Both the position numbers and the translations under genes were made by a program. A stretch of DNA of 64,000 nucleotides. Source: Streptomyces sp. ASQP_92. Lineage in GTDB: Bacteria > Actinomycetota > Actinomycetes > Streptomycetales > Streptomycetaceae. The notes below the pieces were generated by a model. It saw nothing but the letters and a program-made list of their open reading frames with translations. It did not search any database and was not told the DNA's origin. The stretch lies in NCBI RefSeq assembly GCF_025399895.1, contig NZ_JAODUA010000010.1, forward strand, positions 62,001-126,000. Direction: 5' to 3'. Positions 41,521-50,005 of the stretch are shown here, piece after piece (position 1 is the first letter of the stretch; the number at the start of each line of letters is the position of its first letter).

Positions 41521-42144
41521 CTACCGCGCCAGCGCCGCTGCCACGATGGCGGCCGTACGGTCCGCCGGGACGCCCGCCGAGAGCAGCAGGGTCGTCGCGG
41601 CCGAGCGGCCCGCCTCCGACGCGGGCAGCGCGCCCTCGTTGACCGCCTCCATCAGGCCGAACAGGGACTGTTCGTGCACATAGGCGAGGGCCGTTGGTGG
41701 CAGGGGAGAGGTGAACACCCCCTGGGTCAGGCCGAGTTGGAGCAGATCCACGCACTCCTTGCGGACCGGGGCGAGGCGCAGCTTGATGCCCGCCATGGTG
41801 ACGCTGCGCTGGGCCAGGGCGACGAGGAGCCGGTAGCGGTCGGCGATCTCCCAGACCGCGAGGGTGGCCCGCGCCAGCGCCTCGGCCGGATCCACGACGC
41901 CTTCGCGCCCCTCGCGGTGCGCGTCCGCGACGGTCTCCGCCGCCTCGTCCACCAGCGCCGCGATCAGCGCGTCCCGGCTGGGGAAGTGCCCGTACACCGT
42001 GCGCCGTACGACACCCGCCGCCCGGGCGATCTGGTCCATCGACGCGTCCGGGTCGCGGAGCAGCTCGGCGAAGGCCACCTCCATGATGCGGCGGCGATTC
42101 GCGTCGGCGCGGCCCCCCGAGGGGGCGGCAGGGGTGGCAGTCAC
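41521..42144 (-). CDS. TetR family repressor of the divergent MFS exporter
   Basis: 207 aa from GTG 42144 (VTATPAAPSGGRADANRRRIMEVAFAEL). The HTH is MDQIARAAGVVRRTVYGHFPSRDALIAALV. The longer open frame would run through the operator array and is not credible. It faces the MFS exporter gene across a 154-bp region carrying three TTGCACA palindromes, the classic arrangement of a drug-responsive repressor and its pump. Ligand unknown. Confidence 0.9.
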   Translation of the reverse strand: MTATPAAPSGGRADANRRRIMEVAFAELLRDPDASMDQIARAAGVVRRTVYGHFPSRDALIAALVDEAAETVADAHREGREGVVDPAEALARATLAVWEIADRYRLLVALAQRSVTMAGIKLRLAPVRKECVDLLQLGLTQGVFTSPLPPTALAYVHEQSLFGLMEAVNEGALPASEAGRSAATTLLLSAGVPADRTAAIVAAALAR

Positions 42145-42153
42145 GACCCCATT

Positions 42154-42216
42154 TTGCACAGTGGCGTGCACCGGCGTAAATTGCACAGCGGTGTGTAATT
42201 GCACAACGATGTGCAA
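42154..42216. promoter_or_regulatory. Three 18-bp TTGCACA-N4-TGTGCAA operators
   Basis: Site A, 42154-42171, TTGCACA/CGTGCAC (imperfect). Site B, 42181-42198, TTGCACA/TGTGTAA (one mismatch). Site C, 42199-42216, TTGCACA/TGTGCAA (perfect). B and C abut. All lie between the divergent TetR and MFS genes, so they are likely bound cooperatively by that TetR. Confidence 0.75.
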
Positions 42217-42298
42217 GTAGATCTTCCCCGACAGGGGAGCAGTGCCCCCGTGGACACCAGATCCCGGGGGAAGCAAGGCACAGGAAGGGTGAGACACC

Positions 42299-43969
42299 GT
42301 GGGTCTCGTCATCAAGGAGCCCGTCGAGAAGATGCAGGCGCCCTATCGGCGGCGCTGGTGGGCACTGCTCGTGCTCTGCCTCAGCCTGCTCATCATCGTG
42401 ATGGCGAACACCGCCCTCACCGTCGCCGCCCCCGACATGACCAAGGACCTCGGGCTCAGCAGCTCCGACCTCCAGTGGGTCATCGACGGCTACACCGTTC
42501 CGTACGCCGCCCTGATGCTGCTGCTCGGTGCGATCGGCGACAAGTACAGCCGGCGCGGCGCGCTCGTGCTCGGCCTGCTCGTCTTCGCGGGCGCCTCGGT
42601 GGCCGGCTCGCTCGTCGACAGCTCGACGGGCGTCATAGCCTCCCGCGCCGTCATGGGCGTCGGCGCCGCGCTGATCATGCCCGCGACGCTGTCGCTGCTG
42701 GCCTCGACGTTCCCGCGCGCGGAGCGCGCCAAGGCGATCCTGCTGTGGACCGCGACCGCCGGAATCGCCATCGCCGCGGGTCCGCTGGTGGCGGGCGCCC
42801 TCCTGGAGAACCACGGCTGGGCCTCGACGTTCCTCATCAACGTGCCGATCGCGCTGCTCGCGGTCGTCGGCGCGTTCGTCCTCGTACCGCCGTCGAAGGC
42901 CGCCCACCACGACCGCATCGACTACGTCGGCGGGCTGCTCTCGGTCGTCTCCGTCGGCGCGCTGGTCTACATGATCATCCAGGGTCCGCACTTCGGCTGG
43001 GACGCCAAGGCGATCGGCGCCGCCGTCGTCGCGGGCCTCGGCTTCGTGGTCTTCGTGCTGTGGGAGCTGCGCCACCCGCGGCCCGTCCTGAACGTCCGCC
43101 GCTTCGCGCACCGCATGTTCTCCGGCTCGCTGCTCGCCGTCGCGCTGTTCTTCCTCGCGGTGTTCGGCGCGTTCTACTACCTCACCCAGCACCTTCAGTT
43201 CGTGCTCGGCTACACCCCGCTGGAGACCGGCATCCGCATGCTGCCGCTGGCCGGCGCGGTCTTCGTGGGCTCCGCCCTGACCGGGTTCCTCACGCCGCGG
43301 CTCGGCATGAAGGTCACCGTCACCGCGGGCATGGTCGCCGGAACCGTCGCGCTCGCGCTGCTCACCCGGGTCGACTCCGGTTCCGGTTACGGCGACTTCC
43401 TCGCCCCGCTGATCATCCTCGGCGTGGCCATCGGGCTCGCCCTCTCGCCCTGCACCGACGCGATCATGGGCGCCTTCCCCGAGGCCGAGCTCGGCGTCGG
43501 CGGCGCCGTCAACGACACCTCCCTCGAACTCGGCGGCTCGCTCGGCATCGCCATCCTCGGCTCGGTCCTCGCCAAGTCGTACTCCTCACACCTCGCGGAC
43601 GCCACCGCCGGGACGAAGCTGCCCCCCTCCGCGCTCAGTACCGCCCAGGACTCCGTCGGCGCCGGATACGCCGTCGCCCAGGGCATCGGCGAGCAGGCCA
43701 AGCAGCTCGGCGCCCAGGCCCTGCACGCCGGCAACCCGCAGCAGGCGGCCCAGCTCAAGGCGCAGGCCGAGCAACTCGCCGCGGGCGCCCAGCAGATGAG
43801 CCACGCGGTGGGCTCCGCCTTCTCCGACGCGGTGGCCCGCACCAGCCTGGTCGGCGCGGTGATCCTGGGTGTCGGAACCGTCCTGGTCGCCGTGCTCCTG
43901 CCCCGTCGCGGCAAGGGCGAGGAGCAGGGGAGCGAGGCCGCCGAGGAGCGCGAGAGCCTCTCGGTCTGA
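42299..43969 (+). CDS. MFS drug:H+ antiporter (DHA2/EmrB-QacA type, 14 TM)
   Basis: 556-aa exporter with about 14 hydrophobic segments. DHA2 motifs include LQWVIDGYTVPYAALMLLLGAIGDKYSRRG (motif A-like loop) and SRAVMGVGAALIMPATLSLL (motif B/C area). GTG 42299 follows AGGAAGGG at 42282-42289. The C-terminal cytoplasmic tail is Glu-rich, and a Gln/Ala-rich loop (about 465-505) precedes the last TM. Controlled by the divergent TetR. Substrate unknown, likely a hydrophobic toxin or antibiotic. Confidence 0.92.
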   Translation: MGLVIKEPVEKMQAPYRRRWWALLVLCLSLLIIVMANTALTVAAPDMTKDLGLSSSDLQWVIDGYTVPYAALMLLLGAIGDKYSRRGALVLGLLVFAGASVAGSLVDSSTGVIASRAVMGVGAALIMPATLSLLASTFPRAERAKAILLWTATAGIAIAAGPLVAGALLENHGWASTFLINVPIALLAVVGAFVLVPPSKAAHHDRIDYVGGLLSVVSVGALVYMIIQGPHFGWDAKAIGAAVVAGLGFVVFVLWELRHPRPVLNVRRFAHRMFSGSLLAVALFFLAVFGAFYYLTQHLQFVLGYTPLETGIRMLPLAGAVFVGSALTGFLTPRLGMKVTVTAGMVAGTVALALLTRVDSGSGYGDFLAPLIILGVAIGLALSPCTDAIMGAFPEAELGVGGAVNDTSLELGGSLGIAILGSVLAKSYSSHLADATAGTKLPPSALSTAQDSVGAGYAVAQGIGEQAKQLGAQALHAGNPQQAAQLKAQAEQLAAGAQQMSHAVGSAFSDAVARTSLVGAVILGVGTVLVAVLLPRRGKGEEQGSEAAEERESLSV

Positions 43970-43978
43970 CCCCGCGCC

Positions 43979-44845
43979 TCAGGGCAGCAACGCCAACTCC
44001 GCCCCGCTCAGTACGAGATCGGCCGCGCCCGCCGAGTCCCGTACCGACGCGGGGCGGCTCGCTCCCGGGATCGGCAGCACCACCGGCGACCGGCTCAACA
44101 GCCAGGCCAGCACGGTCTGTTGGGGGCTGACCCCGCGCTCCCTCGCCACGGTGTGGAAGGCGGTCTCGGGCGCCGGGCCGCCCGGCCCTTCGAGCGCGCT
44201 GCGCGAGATTCCGCCCAGCGGGCTCCAGGGCAGGAACGCCAGGCCGAGCTCCGCGCAGAGCCCCAGCTCCGGCTCGCTGTCGGTGACGGCGGGCGAATAG
44301 CGGTTCTGGACGCAGACCAGACGGTCACCCAGGATCTTCCGGGCTTCCCGTATCTGGTCGGTGTCCACGTTGGAGAGGCCCACCGTGCGGATCGTCCCCT
44401 CGTCGGCCAGCTCCGCGAGCGCGCCCACGGACTCGGCGAACGGCACCGCCGGGTCGGGCTTGTGCAACTGGTAGAGGCCGATCGCCCCACCGCCGAGCCG
44501 GCGCGCGGACGCCTCGGCCGCCCGCCGCAAGTGGCCCGGGTCGCCGTCGACCGTCCAGCCGCCGTCGTCGGTGCGCCCGCGGCCGCCCTTGGTGGCGACC
44601 AGGACGTGGTCGGTGGGGCCGCCGTAGGAGGCGAGGGCGCGCGCGATCAGCAGCTCGTTGTGGCCGGGCTCGCCGCCCGGCGCGTAGTAGGAGTCCGCGG
44701 TGTCGATGAGGGTGATCCCCGCGTCCAGCGCGGCGTGCACGGTGGCCAGCGCCCGCGCCTCGTCCGGACGCCCCTCGATCGACAGCGGCATCGCGCCGTA
44801 CCCGATCGCGCCGACCTCGAAAGGCCCAAGTGTGCGGTACCGCAT
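43979..44845 (-). CDS. Aldo/keto reductase
   Basis: 288-aa NADPH-dependent oxidoreductase of the AKR TIM-barrel family. Catalytic tetrad residues are visible in DTADSYYA (D, Y), VATKGG (K) and LYQLHKPDP (H). The C-terminal IPGASRPASVRDSAGA is the NADP-binding loop. ATG 44845 lies 1 bp after the epimerase-like gene's stop, so the two are coupled. It converges on the MFS gene, with stops 9 bp apart. Physiological substrate unknown. Confidence 0.92.
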   Translation of the reverse strand: MRYRTLGPFEVGAIGYGAMPLSIEGRPDEARALATVHAALDAGITLIDTADSYYAPGGEPGHNELLIARALASYGGPTDHVLVATKGGRGRTDDGGWTVDGDPGHLRRAAEASARRLGGGAIGLYQLHKPDPAVPFAESVGALAELADEGTIRTVGLSNVDTDQIREARKILGDRLVCVQNRYSPAVTDSEPELGLCAELGLAFLPWSPLGGISRSALEGPGGPAPETAFHTVARERGVSPQQTVLAWLLSRSPVVLPIPGASRPASVRDSAGAADLVLSGAELALLP

Positions 44846-44846
44846 G

Positions 44847-45755
44847 TCAGTTGACCCCCAGCGTTTCGGCGACGGCACGCGTCAGCCAGTCCTTGGTGTG
44901 CGAGAAGACGAAGCCGAGCGACTCGGCGCGGGTGGTGGCCATCGGGTACGCGCGGGCGAACGAGAACGGTGAGACCGCGCCGACCTCCACCGGCTGGTAG
45001 GTAACGGCCGGCCACTCGCCGCCCAGCGCGGCGACGACCGCCGCCACGATGTCCTCGGTGCCCAGTGGCCCGTGCGAGGCGGCGTTGACCGGGCCGGTGA
45101 AGTCCTGACGGGTCACCCAGAACAGGAAGTCGGCGATCTCCTCGACGTCGATGTAGGTGGCCGGGCGGTTCGGCACGGCCACCGCGATGGGCTCGCCCGC
45201 ACGGATCCGGTCCGCGTAGTGGGCGAGGCGGCCGGTGAAGTCGTCGGCGCCGCCCAGCACATGGGCCACCCGCACCACGACGTGCGGGAAGGGCGGCCCC
45301 GCGGCGAACACCGCCTCCGCCTGACGCTTGCCCTCGCCGTAGTGTGCTGCCACGAACTCGGGGTCCTGCCAGGGGAGTTCGGGCGTGACGACCACCCTGG
45401 CGGGGTCGAGGACGTCCTCGCCGAGCGGCTCGGCGAGGACGTCCTCGTACTCGTACACCTCGACCGTCGACGTCATGACGTAGCGGGCCGTGCGGCCGGT
45501 GAAGACGCGGCGGGCGATCGCCGCCTGGCGCGGGGTGTAGCAGACCTGGTCGACGACGACGTCGAAGGTGCGCCCGCCGACGGCCGCCGCCAAGGACGCC
45601 TCGTCGTCGCGGTCGGCGATCAACTGGCCGGCCCCCGGTGGGGGTGGCGTGGAGCCGCGGTTGAGGACCGTGACCCGGTCGCCGGCCGCGAGCAGCCGGG
45701 CGATGAGCCGCTTCCCGAAGTAGCGGTTGCCCCCGATGACCAGAACCTCGCGCAT
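44847..45755 (-). CDS. NAD-dependent epimerase/dehydratase family protein (atypical SDR)
   Basis: 302 aa. The Rossmann motif VLVIGGNRYFGKRLIARLL (GGNRYFG in place of GGTGFIG) marks an atypical SDR, similar to isoflavone-reductase/RNA-binding-type SDRs. The segment STVEVYEYE and a later GEGKRQAE replace the usual YxxxK spacing, so catalytic activity is uncertain. ATG 45755 with GAGG close upstream; 39 upstream in-frame codons overlap the divergent promoter and are discarded. Translated with the aldo/keto reductase and divergent from an Lrp/AsnC gene. Confidence 0.85.
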   Translation of the reverse strand: MREVLVIGGNRYFGKRLIARLLAAGDRVTVLNRGSTPPPPGAGQLIADRDDEASLAAAVGGRTFDVVVDQVCYTPRQAAIARRVFTGRTARYVMTSTVEVYEYEDVLAEPLGEDVLDPARVVVTPELPWQDPEFVAAHYGEGKRQAEAVFAAGPPFPHVVVRVAHVLGGADDFTGRLAHYADRIRAGEPIAVAVPNRPATYIDVEEIADFLFWVTRQDFTGPVNAASHGPLGTEDIVAAVVAALGGEWPAVTYQPVEVGAVSPFSFARAYPMATTRAESLGFVFSHTKDWLTRAVAETLGVN

Positions 45756-45833
45756 GTCCTCAATCCCCTTCCCACCTGCGGTTTTCCCGGGTACCAGTGT
45801 TACGTTGACGGCCCTGGGACTGAAGGGGGAAAC

Positions 45834-46364
45834 ATGGGAGATCTCGCCGCCGTACCAAAAGAACCACGGCATTCGCGCACCGCGGCCAACGATTCGTCAG
45901 GGGGCTTCGATTCGCTGGATCGGCAGTTGCTCGACGTCGTCCAGCGGGAGGGCCGGATCAAGCTCAGCGAACTGGGCCGGCGGGTCCGGCTGAGCCCCGC
46001 CGCGGTCACGGAGCGGCTGCGCCGGCTGGAGGCGAGCGGCGCGATCACGGGGTACGGGGCGCGGGTCGATCCGGCCCGGCTCGGCTACGGCATCCAGGCG
46101 TTCATCCGGGTCAGCCCGCACGGCGGCTACAACCTGAAGCACCCCAGGACCCTGGAGCTGATGGACCGGCCGGAGGTCGTCGAGGTGCACCACGTGGTGG
46201 GCGAGGACTGCTGGATCATCAAGGTGGCGGTGGCCGACACCATCCACCTGGAGGAGATCCTGGAGCAGACCTCGGCGCTGGGCCGCACGACGACGTCGAT
46301 CGTGCTCTCCTCGCCGGTCGGCGGCCGGGAGGGCAAGCCGCTGCTGCCACCGTCGCGCGGGTGA
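45834..46364 (+). CDS. Lrp/AsnC family transcriptional regulator
   Basis: 176 aa. The HTH is LDRQLLDVVQREGRIKLSELGRRVRLSPAAVTERLRRLEASGAI and the C-terminal RAM/ligand domain runs from about 95 to 165 (IKVAVADTIHLEEILEQTSALGRTTTSIVLS). ATG 45834 follows GAAGGGGGAAA. Its 78-bp divergent spacing from the SDR-aldo/keto reductase pair suggests it regulates them, as AsnC-type proteins often act on adjacent genes. Effector unknown, commonly an amino acid. Confidence 0.9.
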   Translation: MGDLAAVPKEPRHSRTAANDSSGGFDSLDRQLLDVVQREGRIKLSELGRRVRLSPAAVTERLRRLEASGAITGYGARVDPARLGYGIQAFIRVSPHGGYNLKHPRTLELMDRPEVVEVHHVVGEDCWIIKVAVADTIHLEEILEQTSALGRTTTSIVLSSPVGGREGKPLLPPSRG

Positions 46365-46440
46365 GCGGGCCGGCGTCGCGCCTGCGCGCGCCCGGGCCCG
46401 CAAGCCCCTCCTTCCGCCGGGCATCTCGCATGCCGTCGCG

Positions 46441-46464
46441 CTTGCCTTGACGTCGGCGGCAAGG
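46441..46464 (+). promoter_or_regulatory. MerR-type promoter/operator of the merR-trxA operon
   Basis: CTTGCC (46441-46446) and GGCAAG (46458-46463) form an inverted repeat around a TTGACG -35-like element (46447-46452). The start codon follows by 16 bp, so the transcript must have a very short leader. Dyads inside the promoter spacer are characteristic of MerR autoregulation. Confidence 0.5.
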
Positions 46465-46479
46465 ATTACCGTCCTTGTC

Positions 46480-46917
46480 ATGCGCATCGGCGAACTCGCG
46501 GCGCGGGCCGGGACGACCACCCGCACGCTTCGGTACTACGAGTCGCGCGGCCTGCTGGCCGCGCGGCGCACCGACAACGGCTACCGCACGTACGACGAGA
46601 ACGATCTGCGCCTGCTCCAGCAGATCAGGACCCTTCAGGACTTCGGGTTCGAGCTGGAGGAGACCCGGCCGTTCGTGGAGTGTCTGCGGGCCGGCCACCC
46701 GGCCGGGGACACCTGTCCCGCGTCGCTCGCCGTGTACCGCCGCAAGCTGACCGAGCTCGACGCGCTCATCGGTGAACTCACCGCCGTACGCGCCCAGGTC
46801 GGCGAGGAGCTGGCCCGGGCCGAAGTGCTGGCCGCGGCGCAGGTTCCGGGCGGCCCGGAGCCGCTCTGCGAGTTGAGTCCGCCGACCCCGCCCCACACCG
46901 AGGAGACGACGCAATGA
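46480..46917 (+). CDS. MerR family regulator linked to thioredoxin
   Basis: 145 aa. The N-terminal HTH is MRIGELAARAGTTTRTLRYYESRGLL and the coiled-coil dimer helix runs from about 85 to 120. Three cysteines, C68, C79 and C130, could serve as a thiol switch, but the SoxR cluster motif and the metal-site pattern are absent. ATG 46480 matches the family N-terminus; an in-frame start 11 codons earlier is inside the promoter dyad. The stop overlaps the thioredoxin start (ATGA), so a redox-stress operon is likely. Confidence 0.88.
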   Translation: MRIGELAARAGTTTRTLRYYESRGLLAARRTDNGYRTYDENDLRLLQQIRTLQDFGFELEETRPFVECLRAGHPAGDTCPASLAVYRRKLTELDALIGELTAVRAQVGEELARAEVLAAAQVPGGPEPLCELSPPTPPHTEETTQ

Positions 46918-47246
46918 TCAAGGCAGCAGGCGTGGACGAGGTCACCGACGCGACCTTCCGCGCGGAAGTGATGGAGGCCGGGCTTCCGGTCCTGGTGGAG
47001 TTCACGGCCGACTGGTGCCCGCCGTGCCGGCAGATCGCGCCCGTGCTGAGCGCCGTGGCGGCGGAGGAGGCGGACAGGCTGAAGATCGTCCAGATCGACG
47101 TGGACACCAACCCGGAGACGACCGCGAAGTACGGCGTCCTGTCGATGCCCACCCTGATGGTCTTCCGTGCGGGCGAGCCCGTGAAGTCGATGGTGGGCGC
47201 GCGGCCGAAGCGGCGGCTGTTGCAGGAGCTGGAAGACGTGATCTGA
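46914..47246 (+). CDS. trxA: Thioredoxin with WCPPC active site
   Basis: 110-aa cytoplasmic thioredoxin. FTADWCPPCRQIAPVL carries the redox pair as CPPC rather than the usual CGPC, which tends to raise the redox potential. SMPTLMVF supplies the cis-proline. Lies in an operon behind a MerR regulator. It ends at a double terminator. A second thioredoxin-fold protein is present at 13414-14382. Confidence 0.95.
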   Translation: MIKAAGVDEVTDATFRAEVMEAGLPVLVEFTADWCPPCRQIAPVLSAVAAEEADRLKIVQIDVDTNPETTAKYGVLSMPTLMVFRAGEPVKSMVGARPKRRLLQELEDVI

Positions 47247-47248
47247 CC

Positions 47249-47318
47249 GTTCCCGCGGACGCGCGGACGCGGGAACGAAAAAGGAATGCCCCGGATGAAT
47301 TGACATCCGGGGCATTCC
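47249..47318 (+). terminator. Tandem hairpin terminators after trxA
   Basis: Hairpin 1: CGTTCCCGCG (47249-47258) with CGCGGGAACG (47269-47278), followed by AAAAA. Hairpin 2: a perfect 15-bp stem (47283-47297 with 47304-47318) and 6-nt loop, followed by a weak T-rich tract. They end the merR-trxA transcript. Confidence 0.8.
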
Positions 47319-47330
47319 CTTGCGTATATT
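47300..47330 (+). promoter_or_regulatory. Near-consensus promoter for the HelD/HelR-like gene
   Basis: TTGACA (47300-47305) and TATATT (47325-47330) with a 19-bp spacer, about 70 bp before the chosen start. The -35 lies in the loop/right arm of the trxA terminator hairpin, so promoter and terminator overlap. The spacing is slightly long, which suggests help from a regulator. Confidence 0.55.
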
Positions 47331-47406
47331 AGGTGTTTCGTGTCTCCGAATGAACGCAAGCCACGAAGAAGCCTTATGGAAACACTGTACCGCGTCAGGA
47401 GTGGAA

Positions 47407-49638
47407 TTGTCAACCGAGGAATTCCGGAAGGAACAGCAATTCATCACCGGTCTCTACGCCCGCCTCGACGAGCTGCGCGACGAGGCGGAGGGCTCGGCGC
47501 GGGTGGCGTTGGCGCAGGTCGGGACCGGTCAACAAGCGCGCCTTGAGCGCGATGTGCTGGTGGCCGAGCAGTCCGGCCTGCTCGCCGCCCTGAACGCGGG
47601 AGAGAACGGACTGTGTTTCGGCCGGCTCGATTTCCGCGACGGTACGACGCATCACGTGGGACGCATCGGAATCCGCAGGAATGATCGGGAACGCACCCCG
47701 CTGGTGGTCGACTGGCGCGCCGATGTCGCCCGCCCCTTCTATCTCGCGACCGGATATTCCCCCATGGGATTGCGCCGCAGGCGCCACATCAGCACCGAGG
47801 GCCGCACCGTCACGGCGCTGCACGACGAACTCCTCGACCTGACGGACGCGGAGCGCACCGGCCACGAGGGCGCCAACGCGGACGAGGTGCTGCTCGCCGC
47901 GCTCGACGCGGCCCGCACCGGCCGGATGCACGACATCGTGCAGACCATCCAGGCCGAGCAGGACCGCATCATCCGCGCACCGCACCGCGGCGTGCTCGTC
48001 GTGGAGGGCGGCCCCGGCACCGGAAAGACCGTGGTCGCCCTGCACCGGGCGGCGTATCTCCTGTACGAGCACCGGGAGTTGCTGGCCCGCAGGGCCGTGC
48101 TCGTCGTCGGGCCCAACCCGGCGTTCCTCGGCTACATCGGGGACGTACTGCCCTCGCTCGGCGAGACCGGGGTGCTCCTGTCGACGATGTCCGAGCTGTT
48201 CCCCGGCGTGCACGCGAGTGGCACCGACACCCCCGAGGCGGCCGAGATCAAGGGCCGCGCGGACATGGCCGACGTGCTCGCGCGGGTCGTACGCGACCGC
48301 CAGACCGTGCCCGAGCGGTTCGTCGAGATCCCGCACGACGGTTACGGCACGCTCCAGTTGGACCGGGCGATGGCCGAGGACGCCCGGTGGAAGGCGCGGG
48401 AGAGCGGCTTCCCGCACAACCTGGCCCGGCCGCACTTCGCCTTCCACATCATCGACGCCCTCACCGCGCAACTGGTGGAGCGGATCGGCGCCGACCCCTT
48501 CGGCGGCCCGAACCTGCTCGGTCCCGACGACGCCGCCCAGATGGGCAAGGAGATCGCGACGAGTCGGGAGGTGCACGCCGCGATCGAGACCCTCTGGCCG
48601 CTGCTGACGCCGCAGGAACTCGTGGCGGACTTCCTCGCCGAGCCGACCCATCTGCCGGACGCCGAGGCCAAGTTGATCCGGCGCGAAGGCGGCGCCTGGA
48701 CGCCGGCGGACGTACCGCTGCTCGACGAGGCGGCCGAACTGCTCGGCGAGGACGACAGTGCCGCACGGGCCGCCGCCGAGGCCGAGCGCCAGGAGCGGAT
48801 CGCCTACGCGCAGGGCGTGCTCGACCTCTCCGCCGGATCGGAGTCGTACGAGTTCGAGGACGAGGAGTCCGAGGTGCTCGCGGCGCACAACATCATCGAC
48901 GCCGAGCGGATGGCCGAGCGCCACGAGGAGGCCGACCACCGCAGCGCCGCCGAACGGGCCGCCGCCGACCGCACCTGGGCGTTCGGCCACATCATCGTCG
49001 ACGAGGCCCAGGAGCTCTCGGCGATGGCCTGGCGTCTGCTGATGCGGCGCTGCCCGACCCGCTCGATGACCCTGGTCGGCGACCCGGCGCAGACCGCCGA
49101 CGCGGCGGGCGTCGGATCCTGGGACGCGATCCTGGCGCCGTATGTCGCGCCGGGGAACTGGGAGCACGTCCGGCTCGGCGTGAACTACCGCACGCCGGCG
49201 GAGATCATGGAGGTGGCGGCCGAGGTTCCCCGCGCCGTCGATCCCTCCTTCGTGCCGCCGAGCTCCGTACGGTCCACCGGGGTACGCCCTTGGGCCCGGC
49301 ACGTCGCCCCCGACGCGCTGACCTCGGCGGTGGCGGAAGCCACGACGTCCTGGCGCGGCGCGGGCCGCCTCGCCGTGATCGCCCCGGGTGCCCTGCACCC
49401 CGCGCTCCGTGCGGCCCTGCCCGGCGCGGCATGGGGCTCCGCCCCCGACCTGACGAGCGAGGTGGTCCTCCTGGACCCCCGCCAGGCGAAGGGGCTCGAA
49501 TTCGACTCGGTGCTGGTCGTGGAGCCCGGGGAGTACGGGGTGAGCGACCTGTACGTCGCGCTGACCCGGGCGACGCAGCGGCTCGGGGTGCTGTATTCGG
49601 GAGTGCTGCCGGGGGCGCTGGGGGGTTTGGCGGGCTGA
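47407..49638 (+). CDS. HelD/HelR-like RNA polymerase-associated SF1 ATPase
   Basis: 743 aa. UvrD/Rep-type superfamily 1 motor lacking classic DNA-helicase partners. Walker A is GGPGTGKTVVALH, Walker B is HIIVDEAQELSAMAW, motif III is TLVGDPAQTADAAG and motif VI is YVALTRATQRLGVLY. The N-terminal coiled coil (EFRKEQQFITGLYARLDELRDEAEGSARVAL) is the finger that enters the RNA polymerase secondary channel in HelD proteins. In Streptomyces, HelR of this family displaces rifamycins and recycles stalled polymerase. The start TTG 47407 is preferred because AGGAG is 5 bp upstream; GTG 47401 and ATG 47350 are alternatives. I see no obvious rifamycin-associated inverted element. Confidence 0.85.
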   Translation: MSTEEFRKEQQFITGLYARLDELRDEAEGSARVALAQVGTGQQARLERDVLVAEQSGLLAALNAGENGLCFGRLDFRDGTTHHVGRIGIRRNDRERTPLVVDWRADVARPFYLATGYSPMGLRRRRHISTEGRTVTALHDELLDLTDAERTGHEGANADEVLLAALDAARTGRMHDIVQTIQAEQDRIIRAPHRGVLVVEGGPGTGKTVVALHRAAYLLYEHRELLARRAVLVVGPNPAFLGYIGDVLPSLGETGVLLSTMSELFPGVHASGTDTPEAAEIKGRADMADVLARVVRDRQTVPERFVEIPHDGYGTLQLDRAMAEDARWKARESGFPHNLARPHFAFHIIDALTAQLVERIGADPFGGPNLLGPDDAAQMGKEIATSREVHAAIETLWPLLTPQELVADFLAEPTHLPDAEAKLIRREGGAWTPADVPLLDEAAELLGEDDSAARAAAEAERQERIAYAQGVLDLSAGSESYEFEDEESEVLAAHNIIDAERMAERHEEADHRSAAERAAADRTWAFGHIIVDEAQELSAMAWRLLMRRCPTRSMTLVGDPAQTADAAGVGSWDAILAPYVAPGNWEHVRLGVNYRTPAEIMEVAAEVPRAVDPSFVPPSSVRSTGVRPWARHVAPDALTSAVAEATTSWRGAGRLAVIAPGALHPALRAALPGAAWGSAPDLTSEVVLLDPRQAKGLEFDSVLVVEPGEYGVSDLYVALTRATQRLGVLYSGVLPGALGGLAG

Positions 49639-49691
49639 TCTTTCCCCACCCCGCCCCTTCCCGAAGCCCTCCGGGGGGTGGGGCCGGGCTG

Positions 49692-49910
49692 TCATCTCTC
49701 GGCGCGGGCGGGCGCGTGGGGGTGGTTGCGGATCTCCGCGGCGGCGTCATAGGCCCGGCCGTGCTCCTGCTGCGCGCGCGCCGCCGCGAGCTCCTTGGCC
49801 AGCGCGGCGCAGACCCCGCAGCCGGCGGCAGGGGAGCAGCCGTAGAGGTACTCCTCGACGAAGTCGGCCAGTTCGACGGCCGGTTGGGGGTAGGTCGGTG
49901 GGTCCGTCAT
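49692..49910 (-). CDS. Small Cys-containing protein of the XRE/DUF6879 cassette
   Basis: 72 aa from ATG 49910; ATG 49925 adds five residues, and neither start has a good ribosome site. Three cysteines (C25, C31, C34 in YGCSPAAGCGVC) precede an Ala-rich helix. A CxxC plus one more Cys could bind metal, but this is speculative. No family recognised. It follows the XRE regulator by about 95 bp on the same strand, so it may be the last gene of the cassette. Many Streptomyces Scr1-type regulators have such small downstream partners (usually DUF397, which this is not). Confidence 0.6.
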   Translation of the reverse strand: MTDPPTYPQPAVELADFVEEYLYGCSPAAGCGVCAALAKELAAARAQQEHGRAYDAAAEIRNHPHAPARAER

Positions 49911-50005
49911 GGTCGTGTCGCCCATCCCGTCGCGTGGTTCGATGACGACCACGGTAGGAAGTCGGGTGCGGCAACACCTAGTGAGTTCTACTGAGTTCCA
50001 CGAGT

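Noticed and set aside
41339..43192. 617-aa minus-strand frame over the TetR/MFS region
   Set aside because: It is antisense to the MFS gene and runs through the operators; the TetR lies in another frame.
47283..47330. Rifamycin-associated element before the HelD/HelR-like gene
   Set aside because: The visible palindrome is the trxA terminator; I do not see the GGGGCTTGC-type inverted motif.
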